This document shows positions 1 to 8,507 of a stretch of DNA of 64,000 bases, piece by piece (the stretch's first letter is position 1; every line of letters starts with the position of its first letter). Position numbers and translations under genes: made by a program. This stretch comes from an uncultured Paracoccaceae bacterium (GTDB lineage Bacteria > Pseudomonadota > Alphaproteobacteria > Rhodobacterales > Rhodobacteraceae), in contig CANLQO010000002.1 in NCBI GenBank assembly GCA_947493335.1, positions 682,001 to 746,000 of the forward strand, in the 5' to 3' direction. The notes under the pieces were generated by a model. It was not told where the DNA came from. It ran no database searches and was given only the letters and a program-made list of their open reading frames with translations.

Positions 1-2
1 TG

Positions 3-1406
3 TTCGTGGTCCTGAACGATAATGAGATGTCCATCGCCCCGCCAGTTGGTGCAATGTCGAAGTATCTCTCCAGCCTCTACGCCTCGCCCTTGGGCGAGAT
101 GCAGAAGATGGCCGAGGGATTTGAGGCCGCCTTGCCCGGCCCCCTGCGTGACCATGCCCGCCGCGCGCGACAGTTGGTCACCGGGGCAGCACCCGGCAAC
201 TCCGGCACGCTGTTTGAGGAGTTGGGATTCTCTTATGTCGGCCCCATCGACGGCCACGATATGAACCAGCTTTTGCCGGTTCTGCGCGCGGCCCGCACCC
301 GTGCCACCGGCCCTGTTCTGATCCACGTCTGCACCACCAAGGGCAAGGGCTTTGCCCCGGCCGAAGGGGCCGCTGATAAAGGGCACGGTGTTGGCAAATT
401 CGATCCCGTGACGGGCGAACAGCCCAAGAAGCGCCCCAACGCCCCCAGCTATACCAAGGTGTTTGGCGAGGCGCTGACACAAGAGGCGGCAGAGGATCCC
501 GCCATCGTCGCCGTCACCGCCGCGATGCCATCCGGCACCGGTGTCGACATCATGGCCAAACGGTTTGCCAGCCGCGTCTATGACGTCGGTATCGCGGAAC
601 AGCATGGCGTGACATTCGCCGCTGGCATGGCCGCTTCCGGCCTCAAACCCTTTTGCGCGATTTACTCGACTTTCCTGCAACGCGGTTACGATCAGATCGT
701 GCATGATGTCGCCCTGCAAAACCTGCCCGTCCGTTTCGCAATCGACCGGGCAGGGCTCGTTGGCGCCGACGGCCCGACCCATGCCGGGGCTTTTGACATC
801 GGCTATCTGTCGGCCCTGCCCAACATGGTGGTGATGGCCGCCAGCGATGAGGCAGAGCTGATGCACATGGTCCGCACAGCCGCCGCCTATGACACCGGCC
901 CAATCGCCTTTCGGTATCCACGCGGCGAGGGCGAGGGCGTCACCCTGCCTGAGAGGGGCGAAGTGATCCAGATTGGCAAAGGCCGGATCGTGCAAGAGGG
1001 ATCGGACATCGCGCTCTTGTCCTTTGGCGCGCACTTGGGCGAATGCCGCAAGGCGGCTGATCTGATGGAGGCGCACGGCATCGACGTCACCATCGCCGAC
1101 GCCCGTTTCGCCAAGCCGCTCGACCGCGATCTGCTGCGCCGGTTGGTCCGCAACCACCGTGCGGTGATTACGGTTGAACAAGGCTCGCAAGGTGGCTTTG
1201 GCGCGATGGTGCTTCATGATCTGGCCAATGACGGCCTTTTGGATGGCCGCTGCCAGATCCGCACGATGACACTGCCGGATCGCTTCATTGACCACGCCGC
1301 GCCTGACGCGATGTACGCCGAGGCGGGGTTGACCGCCACCGACATCGCCGCAACCGCGCTGCAGGCCGCCGGCGTGGACATGACAAAGATCAAAGGTCTG
1401 GTCTGA
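3..1406 (+). CDS. dxs: 1-deoxy-D-xylulose-5-phosphate synthase, 3' part
   Basis: Condenses pyruvate and glyceraldehyde 3-phosphate to DXP with thiamine diphosphate, the first step of the MEP isoprenoid pathway. The reading frame is open to the left edge, so about 170 N-terminal residues of a roughly 640-residue enzyme lie outside. The fragment opens in the conserved cofactor-binding stretch [15 protein letters not shown]. The pyrimidine-binding domain carries [15 protein letters not shown] with the catalytic Glu, and the C-terminal transketolase domain carries [11 protein letters not shown] dxs copy beside bch genes is typical of purple-bacterial photosynthesis clusters, where it feeds carotenoid and bacteriochlorophyll tails. 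It converges on the next gene with 5 bases between stops. Confidence 0.97.
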   Translation, partial: FVVLNDNEMSIAPPVGAMSKYLSSLYASPLGEMQKMAEGFEAALPGPLRDHARRARQLVTGAAPGNSGTLFEELGFSYVGPIDGHDMNQLLPVLRAARTRATGPVLIHVCTTKGKGFAPAEGAADKGHGVGKFDPVTGEQPKKRPNAPSYTKVFGEALTQEAAEDPAIVAVTAAMPSGTGVDIMAKRFASRVYDVGIAEQHGVTFAAGMAASGLKPFCAIYSTFLQRGYDQIVHDVALQNLPVRFAIDRAGLVGADGPTHAGAFDIGYLSALPNMVVMAASDEAELMHMVRTAAAYDTGPIAFRYPRGEGEGVTLPERGEVIQIGKGRIVQEGSDIALLSFGAHLGECRKAADLMEAHGIDVTIADARFAKPLDRDLLRRLVRNHRAVITVEQGSQGGFGAMVLHDLANDGLLDGRCQIRTMTLPDRFIDHAAPDAMYAEAGLTATDIAATALQAAGVDMTKIKGLV

Positions 1407-1411
1407 GTGGC

Positions 1412-1813
1412 CTACTTGCGACAGCCGCGATAGCCGTCTCCGTCAGCATGATCGACGGCAATATAGGCGATCCGCCCGCCGCTGCCGCAGATGAAGACCC
1501 GCACCTGCGTGCCCACGCCTGACCCTTCCCAATAGGTGCCGTCCGGCCCATTGGCGAAAAGTTGTGGGATCTGCGCCCGACGTGCCCTGTCGCCAAAGAA
1601 CGGATCATTGTGATCATCCAGACCAGCCCGGCCAAAGCGGTGAAAGTTCGCTCGGTCCTGTTGCAACATCTGGCCAAAGCTGGACAGCGGCGCACCCGAG
1701 GAATTGCGCGTGTCTTGTGGATCAATGGTGGTGAAATAGGCACCCATCTCTTGCGCTGTTGAGGTCGAAGCGCTCAGGGCCACCGCGCAAGAAACTGCCG
1801 TAAGAATTCTCAT
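1412..1813 (-). CDS. small secreted protein of unknown function
   Basis: 133 residues and not recognised. The start at 1813 has a strong ribosome site (GGAGG 7 bases upstream) and opens a clear signal peptide: MRIL, a hydrophobic stretch, then cleavage near STSTAQ. A longer frame to 1900 exists but lacks this support. The mature part is acidic, and the C-terminal third carries two cysteines in a Gly-rich segment (about VFICGSGGRIAY and GYRGCRK) that could form a disulfide in the periplasm. It sits between convergent dxs and the idi end of the bch operon, so it may be a passenger of the photosynthesis region. No function is inferred. Confidence 0.65.
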   Translation of the reverse strand: MRILTAVSCAVALSASTSTAQEMGAYFTTIDPQDTRNSSGAPLSSFGQMLQQDRANFHRFGRAGLDDHNDPFFGDRARRAQIPQLFANGPDGTYWEGSGVGTQVRVFICGSGGRIAYIAVDHADGDGYRGCRK

Positions 1814-1995
1814 AACAAAGCCTCCGAAAAACAAACAAGCCAACGACCAGCCCAATAACAGCCGGTTTCCGCAATATGCCATATTCGGCACGTCCACCAA
1901 AGGTCCGCCGTGCAGTTAACGACCGTTGAGGCTTGCGTATGCACGGTTTGTGTATGATTTGCGGATCGGATGTGTATGGAAAGAGGATAGCACTT

Positions 1996-2529
1996 TTACC
2001 CCGTACGGGCCATCTCACCCAGGATCGCGTCGGTGTGTTCGGCCAGATAAATCCGAAGCCAGGGCGTGTAGTTTTCCGGGTGCCGGGCCACATCGGCGGT
2101 CAGGTCGTAATAGTTGACCCAGCGCACGGCCATCACCTCTTCCGGGTTCAAATCCAGTTCAAGATTGTCGGGCGCCTCGGCCACGTAAATCTCGACCACT
2201 TCATGTTCTGTCAGCCCGTTGCCGACGTCAGCGCGGTACTCGACCTGATCGCGGTGCGCGGGGTGCAGGCCCTTGATGCCCAACTCTTCATCCAGCCGCC
2301 GCACCGCGCATTTGGCGGGGTCTTCATCCCATGCGGGATGGGTACAACAGGTATTCGCCCACAGACCCGGCGTGTGATACTTGCCCATAGCCCGTTGTTG
2401 TATCAGCACTTTTCCGCGGCTCATCACAAAGACACTTACCGCCAGATGGCGCAGGCCTTTCTGGTGCGCTTCCAGCTTTTCGACGGGCTGCAAGGTGCCA
2501 TTGACCCAGGCCGGGATCATGATGGTCAT
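1996..2529 (-). CDS. idi: isopentenyl-diphosphate delta-isomerase (type I)
   Basis: Interconverts isopentenyl and dimethylallyl diphosphate, balancing C5 units for geranylgeranyl diphosphate used in bacteriochlorophyll and carotenoids. 177 residues, the usual size of the type I Nudix-fold enzyme. Seen in the sequence are LWANTCCTHPAWDED with the active-site Cys and metal-ligand His, RRLDEELGI (Nudix-like box) and YRADVGNGLTEHEVVEIYVA. It is the last gene of the bchG-ORF428-bchP-idi operon. Its ATG overlaps the bchP stop by 4 bases, indicating translational coupling. The same gene order is known in Rhodobacter photosynthesis clusters. Confidence 0.95.
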   Translation of the reverse strand: MTIMIPAWVNGTLQPVEKLEAHQKGLRHLAVSVFVMSRGKVLIQQRAMGKYHTPGLWANTCCTHPAWDEDPAKCAVRRLDEELGIKGLHPAHRDQVEYRADVGNGLTEHEVVEIYVAEAPDNLELDLNPEEVMAVRWVNYYDLTADVARHPENYTPWLRIYLAEHTDAILGEMARTG

Positions 2530-3713
2530 GTGCGCATCACCGAGACCAGACCGGTCAGATGGGCAAGATTCTTGAGCCCGATTTTCAGGTGCGCCATCGG
2601 TCGCGCCTTGACCAGTTTCTTGTTCATATAGGCCTCAAACGTCAGGCGTTGCACATCAATATCGTGGCACAGCGACACGAACCTCTCGCGTCGTTCATCA
2701 GACTTGTAATAGGCGTTTTGCATCGCGCCCAAAACCCGAAACACTTGCTTGTGTTCACGCATGAACATCTTGCGCGCCAATTGCAAATCCTTGGCCCGTC
2801 CAGACGCGAGGCAAGCCGCCGCTGCCGTCGCCGCAACCCGTCCCCCCACCATCGCATAATAGATGCCTTCGCCGGATGATGGGGCGACCACACCGGCGGC
2901 GTCACCGGCCAGGACGACATCTTTGCCATTGTCCCATTTATCCAGTGGTTTCAGCGGGATAGGCGCGCCTTCCTTGCGGATTGTCTTGCACTCGGACAGG
3001 CCCGCCGTGGCGCGGAGGCTGGCGGTCGCCTCTTTCACATCAACGCTTTTGATCATCGACCCCATGCCGATACTGGCCTGCCCGCCATGCGGGAAAATCC
3101 AGCCGTAGAAATCCGGGCTGATCTGGCCGTCATAGATCACGTCGCAACGCTTGGGGTCGTAGGATTCGGTGCGCGCCGGGGCCTCGATGATCTCATGATA
3201 GGCGATCACATAAGGAATCTTGTCGCCGCCCGGCACCTCGGCTTTGGCGACGTTCGACCGCGCGCCGTCCGCCCCGATGACGAGCTTGGAGGTCAGGCGT
3301 TGGGTATTGCCGGAAATCTTGTCGCGAAAGACCACATGCGTGCCCTGCGCGTCGCGTTCAATCTTTGTAAAGGTGCCGGTGTAACGATGGGCACCCGCAT
3401 CCACGGCACGCTGTCGCAGGTAAGGGTCGAAATGTTCGCGGTCCACCATGCCGACAAAGCCGTTTTCAATCGGGATATCGACGTGCCGCTGCGTGGGAGA
3501 GATCATGCGCGCGGTGTTCACTTTTGCCACAAGCTGTTCATCGGGAATGAAGAAATCAGCGATCAGACGCGGTGGAATGGCCCCGCCACAGGGTTTGATC
3601 CGCCCATCCCGGTCCAGCATCGCGACCGTGTGGCCAGAGCGCACGAGGTCCTCGGCGGCGGTTGCACCGGCGGGCCCTCCGCCCACCACAACGACATCAT
3701 AAAGCATTGTCAT
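2526..3713 (-). CDS. bchP: geranylgeranyl reductase, bacteriochlorophyll type
   Basis: Flavoprotein that reduces the geranylgeranyl tail of bacteriochlorophyll to phytyl in three NADPH-dependent steps. 395 residues. The N-terminus has an FAD-binding dinucleotide fold (VVVVGGGPAGATAAEDL), then DRDGRIKPCGGAIPPRLI, which is typical of the BchP/ChlP branch, and a second FAD motif VVLAGDAAGVVAPSSGEGIYYA near residues 265-290. The ATG at 3713 overlaps the ORF428 stop. An in-frame ATG at 3707 has better spacing from GGGAG and could be the true start. Third gene of the bchG operon. Confidence 0.95.
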   Translation of the reverse strand: MTMLYDVVVVGGGPAGATAAEDLVRSGHTVAMLDRDGRIKPCGGAIPPRLIADFFIPDEQLVAKVNTARMISPTQRHVDIPIENGFVGMVDREHFDPYLRQRAVDAGAHRYTGTFTKIERDAQGTHVVFRDKISGNTQRLTSKLVIGADGARSNVAKAEVPGGDKIPYVIAYHEIIEAPARTESYDPKRCDVIYDGQISPDFYGWIFPHGGQASIGMGSMIKSVDVKEATASLRATAGLSECKTIRKEGAPIPLKPLDKWDNGKDVVLAGDAAGVVAPSSGEGIYYAMVGGRVAATAAAACLASGRAKDLQLARKMFMREHKQVFRVLGAMQNAYYKSDERRERFVSLCHDIDVQRLTFEAYMNKKLVKARPMAHLKIGLKNLAHLTGLVSVMRT

Positions 3714-4990
3714 TCTCCCGGAACCATATGGGCGGATGTGACGGGCCGCTCCATGATTTTGGCGGCCATCAGGGTTGCCGCGATGAAGAGGAAAGCCTCA
3801 AAAATGAAAACAGCGCCAAAGGCTTGGGTGTCGCTGAACGACAGGCGCATCAGGTCGACCATTGCCGCGCCCAGCAGCCCGCCAAAGCCTGCGGCGATGG
3901 CCTGCGCCGCCCCCCAAAGTCCCATGCGCGTGCCTTCGCGGCGTTCGCGCCCCTGACCGGCCAGCGCCATCATCGACCCGATGGCAGCCACAGCGAACAT
4001 GCCGTTGAAGAACCCAAGTCCCACGACGGCAGGCATCAAGGGTGCGCCGGGGCCAAGCGGGCCAAGCAATGTGATGACGGCGAGGGCCGCGGCAGAGCCA
4101 AGGCAACCCGCCATGACCCAGTTGCGCAAAGCGCCGATCTTGAAGCCTGTCGCCATGATCCCAACGGTCAGCATCCCGATGAACACACCGCCATTTTGCG
4201 CCCCCGAAAGCGATGTCGACTCACCCGGTGTGAAGGCAAAGACGAGGCCAGCGTAGGGTTCAAGGATCAGTTCCTGCATGAAGTAGGCGGTCATGGAGAG
4301 GAACACAAAAAGCGTGAAGTTGCGGGCGCGGCGTTCGGACCAGACCTCTGCCAGCCCTTCGCGGAAGGGCGTTGGGTCAGGCTCGGACACGGCGATCAAA
4401 CCACGCTCAATCCGCCAGACAGCGAGACAGGTCAACAGGGTCGCGGCAGAGACGACGATGGCCACAATGCGGATCAGCAAAGCGGGGGTATAGGGGTCAA
4501 GCATTGCGCCAACGACGCTGGCGGTCACGGCGATACCAAAGATCATCATCAGCCATGTGATCGTTGCCGCTGCGGCCCGGCGATGTGGTGCGGTTGTCGT
4601 CGCCAGCAATGCCAGAAGAGAGGTGCCAGACGCCCCGACGCCAAGGCCGATCAGGGCGTAAGCCAGAATGGACACTGCCATGCCAAGGGCAAAGGAACCT
4701 TCGAGCAACAAGACACCAAAGGCCGCCAGCAACGCGCCAAGGGCCAGCGCCACCATACCGCCGATGATCCAGTGGGTGCGGTGCCCGCCTGCGTCAGAGG
4801 CAAAGCCCCAATGGGGCCGCGTCATCTGAATCCCATAGTGCAGCGCGACCAAAGCGCCGGGCAGAACGGCAGGCAGGGCGAGTTCAACGACCATCAGCCG
4901 GTTCAGGGTCGAGGTGGTCAGAACAACGATGGCCCCAAGCGCCATTTGCACCAGACCAAGACGGACAATTTGGAACCATGATAACGTCAT
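3710..4990 (-). CDS. PucC/LhaA-family transporter-like protein (ORF428 type)
   Basis: 426-residue polytopic membrane protein with about 12 hydrophobic segments, of the BCH2/PucC subfamily of the major facilitator superfamily. Members of this subfamily help assemble light-harvesting complexes or handle bacteriochlorophyll. Length and position match the ORF428 gene between bchG and bchP in Rhodobacter. The C-terminal half has GTRMGLWGAAQAIAAGFGG, a signature of the family. I chose the ATG at 4990 because it overlaps the bchG stop by 4 bases and begins MTLSWFQIVRLGLVQ. Upstream codons in the same frame lie inside bchG. The family assignment is firm, the substrate is not known. Confidence 0.9.
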   Translation of the reverse strand: MTLSWFQIVRLGLVQMALGAIVVLTTSTLNRLMVVELALPAVLPGALVALHYGIQMTRPHWGFASDAGGHRTHWIIGGMVALALGALLAAFGVLLLEGSFALGMAVSILAYALIGLGVGASGTSLLALLATTTAPHRRAAAATITWLMMIFGIAVTASVVGAMLDPYTPALLIRIVAIVVSAATLLTCLAVWRIERGLIAVSEPDPTPFREGLAEVWSERRARNFTLFVFLSMTAYFMQELILEPYAGLVFAFTPGESTSLSGAQNGGVFIGMLTVGIMATGFKIGALRNWVMAGCLGSAAALAVITLLGPLGPGAPLMPAVVGLGFFNGMFAVAAIGSMMALAGQGRERREGTRMGLWGAAQAIAAGFGGLLGAAMVDLMRLSFSDTQAFGAVFIFEAFLFIAATLMAAKIMERPVTSAHMVPGE

Positions 4991-5892
4991 GTCAGACCTC
5001 TCAGGGCGAAGGCGGCAACCATCATGCCGCTTATGTAAAGGACGATCCCGGTGCCGTTGTACCAAGGCGCGCGGCCCTTCGGGTCACGCAGCAGAACCCG
5101 CATGGCGGCGACCTGAGCGAGGATCAGCGCGCCGATAATCAAGCTGTGCCACGGCTTGTCCCAGAGGATCAAAAGCGCGGTGACGGCCAGTTGTGGGGTA
5201 AGCATGATCCAGCAGGCGACACGCGCCGCACGGGCAGGGCCAAGCGTGACGGGCAGAGAATTGACGCCGGTTTGGCGATCTCCCTCTAAGGCTTTGAAAT
5301 CATTCAGTGTCATGATGCCGTGTGCGCCGATGCCATAAAGAAGCGCGATCAACAGGATTTCGGTCCGGGGTGCGCCCGCTGCAAGAACGGCGGCGCCGGT
5401 GATCCAAGGCAAGGTTTCATAGCTGAGGCCCACCAGACCCGGACCCCACCAGCCTGAGGTCTTCAGGCGCACGGGTTCCGCGGAATAGGCCCATGCGGCG
5501 GCGACGCCAAGGCAGGTGGCGACAAAACCCCATGTGCCCAACTGCCAGCCCACGAAAAGAGAAAGCACCGACATCGCCAGCGCGATCCATAACCCCCAGC
5601 GGCCGGGAATGCGGCCCGAAGGGATCGGGCGGTCAGGTTCGTTGATGGCGTCCACGTGGCGGTCGCACCAGTCATTCGCGGCCTGAGACATGCCGCAGAC
5701 GATCGGCCCGGCGAGGATCACGCCAAGGATCACAAGCATCCATTGTCCCGCAGGTGATGCCCCCGATGACACCGCGCCACACAGGTAGGCCCACATTGGC
5801 GGGAACCACGTCACGGGCTTGATCAGCCGCAATGCGGCGCGCGGCTCTGGCCAGCGGCGCGGGACATCAGAGAGATCAGATGTGACACTCAT
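4987..5892 (-). CDS. bchG: bacteriochlorophyll synthase (chlorophyllide polyprenyltransferase)
   Basis: Membrane UbiA-family prenyltransferase that esterifies bacteriochlorophyllide a with geranylgeranyl diphosphate. 301 residues with about nine membrane spans. The first Asp-rich motif is NDWCDRHVDAINEPDRPIPS, with GRIPGRWGLW following, as in BchG. The start MSVTSDLSDVPRRWPEP agrees with the known N-terminus of the family, although the frame is open to 6102. No Shine-Dalgarno sequence precedes this ATG, and a PpsR-type operator ends only 4 bases upstream, so the transcript may be nearly leaderless. First gene of the bchG-ORF428-bchP-idi operon. Confidence 0.95.
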   Translation of the reverse strand: MSVTSDLSDVPRRWPEPRAALRLIKPVTWFPPMWAYLCGAVSSGASPAGQWMLVILGVILAGPIVCGMSQAANDWCDRHVDAINEPDRPIPSGRIPGRWGLWIALAMSVLSLFVGWQLGTWGFVATCLGVAAAWAYSAEPVRLKTSGWWGPGLVGLSYETLPWITGAAVLAAGAPRTEILLIALLYGIGAHGIMTLNDFKALEGDRQTGVNSLPVTLGPARAARVACWIMLTPQLAVTALLILWDKPWHSLIIGALILAQVAAMRVLLRDPKGRAPWYNGTGIVLYISGMMVAAFALRGLT

Positions 5893-5895
5893 AGA

Positions 5896-5913
5896 TGTCA
5901 GTTTAGATAGACA
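5896..5913 (-). promoter_or_regulatory. PpsR/CrtJ-type operator, site 1
   Basis: Exact match to TGT-N12-ACA (TGT 5896-5898, ACA 5911-5913), the target of the redox and light-responsive repressor PpsR/CrtJ of photosynthesis genes. It lies directly upstream of the bchG ATG and is paired with a second site. Binding is inferred from pattern and context. Confidence 0.75.
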
Positions 5914-5930
5914 TGTAGAGAGTCGGCAAG

Positions 5931-5948
5931 TGTAAACTGAGGCTGACA
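5931..5948 (-). promoter_or_regulatory. PpsR/CrtJ-type operator, site 2
   Basis: Second exact TGT-N12-ACA (TGT 5931-5933, ACA 5946-5948), centred 35 bases from site 1. Paired operators allow cooperative binding in known PpsR promoters. Both sites fall in the 76-base gap between the flavodoxin-like gene and bchG, so they should control bchG and the genes behind it. Confidence 0.75.
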
Positions 5949-5968
5949 CCTGCGACATTTCGGGGCGG

Positions 5969-6493
5969 TCAATCCATGAGAAAGGCGCCGATCCGGGCGG
6001 CGAGTGTGTCCCAATCTGTAAACTCCCGGTCGCCGTCGCTGGGGTCGTAGGGGCGGTCGGCCAAAAGGACATGACGCACGACCTGCGTGGCAAAGTAGTC
6101 ATAGCTTCCGGATTTCACAGCACCTGCGACAAGTACGGTATCATCGGGTTTGAACCCAGTGCGCATTGTCATTTCGGTGACATAGTCCTGCGCTTCTTCC
6201 AACCCATCGGCAAAAGCGGCGTTCAGGCTGACAGAAAGCAGCAGCGTCGGACGCGCCTCAAGCGCATCGCTGCTGGCATTGAGGAAGACCTCAAACCCTT
6301 CGGGATGCCGGCGTTCATGCACAGGCGCAGCCAAGATCACCTTGTCGGCACCGTCAAATGGAACCTCTGCCATTCGGTCAGAGACGTCATGAGACGCAAC
6401 CGTGAACCCGGCCTTCGTCGCGCACTCTGCCGCAAAATTGGCGATCTTAGCGGTCTGCCCCTCGATACTTGCGTAGACGATCATAATGGTCAT
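5969..6493 (-). CDS. HemG-like flavodoxin-domain protein
   Basis: 174 residues with a flavodoxin fold: MTIMIVYASIEGQTAKIA is the FMN phosphate loop, followed by KVILAAPVHERRHPEGF (about 52-68) and LLLSVSLNAAF. This arrangement resembles HemG, the menaquinone-dependent protoporphyrinogen IX oxidase, so it could act in tetrapyrrole synthesis, which suits its place at the edge of the bch genes. The start at 6493 follows GGAGG at good spacing. Whether it has oxidase activity or is a generic flavodoxin-like protein cannot be told here. It ends 76 bases before bchG and is not overlapped with it, and the PpsR sites lie between them. Confidence 0.75.
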   Translation of the reverse strand: MTIMIVYASIEGQTAKIANFAAECATKAGFTVASHDVSDRMAEVPFDGADKVILAAPVHERRHPEGFEVFLNASSDALEARPTLLLSVSLNAAFADGLEEAQDYVTEMTMRTGFKPDDTVLVAGAVKSGSYDYFATQVVRHVLLADRPYDPSDGDREFTDWDTLAARIGAFLMD

Positions 6494-6666
6494 GGTGCCC
6501 TCCTGTGGCGATCGGCGCGGCTGATCGCACCGGTTTCATCAAAGGATGTCACAGCCGGTGGGTCGGGACTTTGTTCAAGATCAAACGCGGAAATGCAGAT
6601 GGGCCGTTGCATTGTTTGCCCCGTCGATGCAGTCTGCTATCCAAAGCGTTTTGGGACCATAAAAAC

Positions 6667-7452
6667 ATGACTATCAATGCCGTCGTTTGGGGCGAAAATG
6701 TCCACGAACAAACCAACAAAATTGTTGCCGATATTTACCCCAACGGGATGCATCAGGCGATTGCGGATTGTTTGAACGGGGCGGGCGGAATAAATGCCAC
6801 GACCGCGACCTTGCAAGAACCGGAACATGGGCTGACCCGTGATCGGCTGGCCAAGACCGACGTGCTGGTGTGGTGGGGTCACGCGGCGCACGGCGACGTT
6901 TCGGACGACGTGACAGAGCGCGTGGTCGAGGCGGTTTGGTCCGGCATGGGGTTCATCGCGCTGCATTCGGCGCATTTTGCCAAACCGTTCAAACGGCTGA
7001 TGGGCGGGGCCTGCAACCTGACATGGCGCGAAGCGGGCGAACGCGAACGGCTTTGGCTGACCAGCCGGAATCACCCGATTGCCGCAGGGCTGCCGGACCA
7101 CTTCGAACTGGAAAACGAAGAGATGTACGGAGAGCCCTTTGGGGTGCCCGAGCCACTTGAGACCGTCTTTATCAGCTGGTTTCAGGGGGGCGAGGTGTTC
7201 CGCTCTGGCCTGACGTACAAGCGCGGGGCAGGGAATATCTTTTACTTTCGCCCGGGGCATGAAACCTATCCGACCTATCACGACGCAAATGTGCAAACCG
7301 TGCTGCGCAATGCGGTGAAATGGGCGCACAACCCGGCAGCAAGGGTGGCGGACCCCACCGATGCACCCAATGTGCCAGTAAACGAAGCACCCGAAAAAAT
7401 CCAAGAGCGGGGTCCAAGGCTGCATCAGGACGGTGAAGAGGGTTACCGGTGA
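6667..7452 (+). CDS. ThuA-like domain protein
   Basis: 261 residues of the ThuA family (class I glutamine amidotransferase-like fold) linked in rhizobia to trehalose and related disaccharide catabolism through 3-keto sugars. Visible features are VWGENVHEQ near the N-terminus, VLVWWGHAAHGDVSD, GMGFIALHSAHFAKPFKRLMG, NHPIAAGLP and GNIFYFRPGHETYPTYHD, all usual for the family. I chose the ATG at 6667; the frame is open upstream to 6505 without family resemblance. It overlaps the next oxidoreductase gene by 4 bases (GTGA), matching the thuA-thuB pairing known elsewhere. No sugar transporter is nearby, so trehalose use is only one possibility. Confidence 0.85.
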   Translation: MTINAVVWGENVHEQTNKIVADIYPNGMHQAIADCLNGAGGINATTATLQEPEHGLTRDRLAKTDVLVWWGHAAHGDVSDDVTERVVEAVWSGMGFIALHSAHFAKPFKRLMGGACNLTWREAGERERLWLTSRNHPIAAGLPDHFELENEEMYGEPFGVPEPLETVFISWFQGGEVFRSGLTYKRGAGNIFYFRPGHETYPTYHDANVQTVLRNAVKWAHNPAARVADPTDAPNVPVNEAPEKIQERGPRLHQDGEEGYR

Positions 7453-8504
7453 GCGATATTCGTATTCTGATCGTCGGTACCGGCGGCATGGCCAATGCCC
7501 ACGCAGAGGCCTTTGCCACGATGGATGGTGTGCAATTGGTCGCGGGCATTGATACGGACCCTGCGAAATTGACGGACTTCAACGCCAAGTTCGGGATTAA
7601 GGAGGGGTTTGGCTCTGTCGCCGAGGCGCTTGAGTGGGGCGCATTCGACGCTGTGTCAAATGTCACGCCCGATGCTGTTCACCACCGCACCACGATGCCC
7701 TTTTTGAAAGCGGGCAAACATGTTTTGTGTGAAAAGCCGCTTGCCGCGAACTATGCCGACGCCAAAGAGATGGCCGAGGCCGCAGCGGATGCCGGCGTGA
7801 TCAACATGGTCAATCTGACCTACCGGAACGTTCCTGCCGTGATCGAAGCGGCACGGTTGGTGGCGGAAGGTGCGATCGGAGAGGTCCGGCATTTTGAAGC
7901 CTCATACCTGCAAAGCTGGCTCACCCAGCCCGCCTGGGGGGATTGGCGCAGCGAAAGCCAGTGGCTGTGGCGGCTGTCGGAAAAGCATGGTTCGATGGGG
8001 GTTCTGGGGGACGTCGGCGTCCATATTCTGGACTTTGCGACGCTGGTTGCAGGCGGTGTCTCAAAGCGGGTGTCATCGCGGCTAACGACCTTTGACAAGG
8101 CACCCGGCAACCAGATCGGAGAATACCCGCTGGACGCCAATGACAGCATGACCATGCAAGTTGCGCTGGACAATGGCGCGGTCGGAGTGATCCACGCCAG
8201 CCGGTTTGCGAGCGGTCACATCAACGATCTGCGTTTGCGGGTCTTTGGCACCAAGGGCGGGCTCGATGTGCGGTTTGAGAAAAGCGAAAGCAAATTGCGC
8301 GCCTGTCTGGAACCCGATCTGCAAACGGCCAATTGGCGCGATATGCCGGTTCCACCGGTCCAGACCAACTACACGCGCTTTGTTGACGCGATCCGCAAAG
8401 GCGAGCAGGCCCTGCCCGATTTCGCCCGCGGCGCGTTGTTGCAAAAGGCACTGGATGCGGCGGTGACGTCGGATGGTCAGGGCTGTGCAGATGTGATTGT
8501 GTAA
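7449..8504 (+). CDS. Gfo/Idh/MocA-family oxidoreductase (ThuB-like)
   Basis: 351 residues. N-terminal Rossmann fold with RILIVGTGGMANAHAEAF, then VSNVTPDAVHHRTTMPFLK and HVLCEKPLAANYADAKEM with the conserved EKP catalytic Lys, then the typical C-terminal alpha/beta domain. Such enzymes oxidise or reduce sugar hydroxyls with NAD(P). GTG start inside the ThuA stop codon (GTGA overlap), so the two are translated together as in thuAB operons. The glycosyltransferase gene follows after 3 bases, which suggests a sugar-modification unit. The substrate is unknown. Confidence 0.9.
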   Translation: MSDIRILIVGTGGMANAHAEAFATMDGVQLVAGIDTDPAKLTDFNAKFGIKEGFGSVAEALEWGAFDAVSNVTPDAVHHRTTMPFLKAGKHVLCEKPLAANYADAKEMAEAAADAGVINMVNLTYRNVPAVIEAARLVAEGAIGEVRHFEASYLQSWLTQPAWGDWRSESQWLWRLSEKHGSMGVLGDVGVHILDFATLVAGGVSKRVSSRLTTFDKAPGNQIGEYPLDANDSMTMQVALDNGAVGVIHASRFASGHINDLRLRVFGTKGGLDVRFEKSESKLRACLEPDLQTANWRDMPVPPVQTNYTRFVDAIRKGEQALPDFARGALLQKALDAAVTSDGQGCADVIV

Positions 8505-8507
8505 GGC

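Noticed and set aside
3662-4981. 439-codon open frame on + across the ORF428/PucC-type gene
   Set aside because: Antisense shadow of a well-supported bch-operon gene; the product is His/Gly/Gln-rich without family resemblance.
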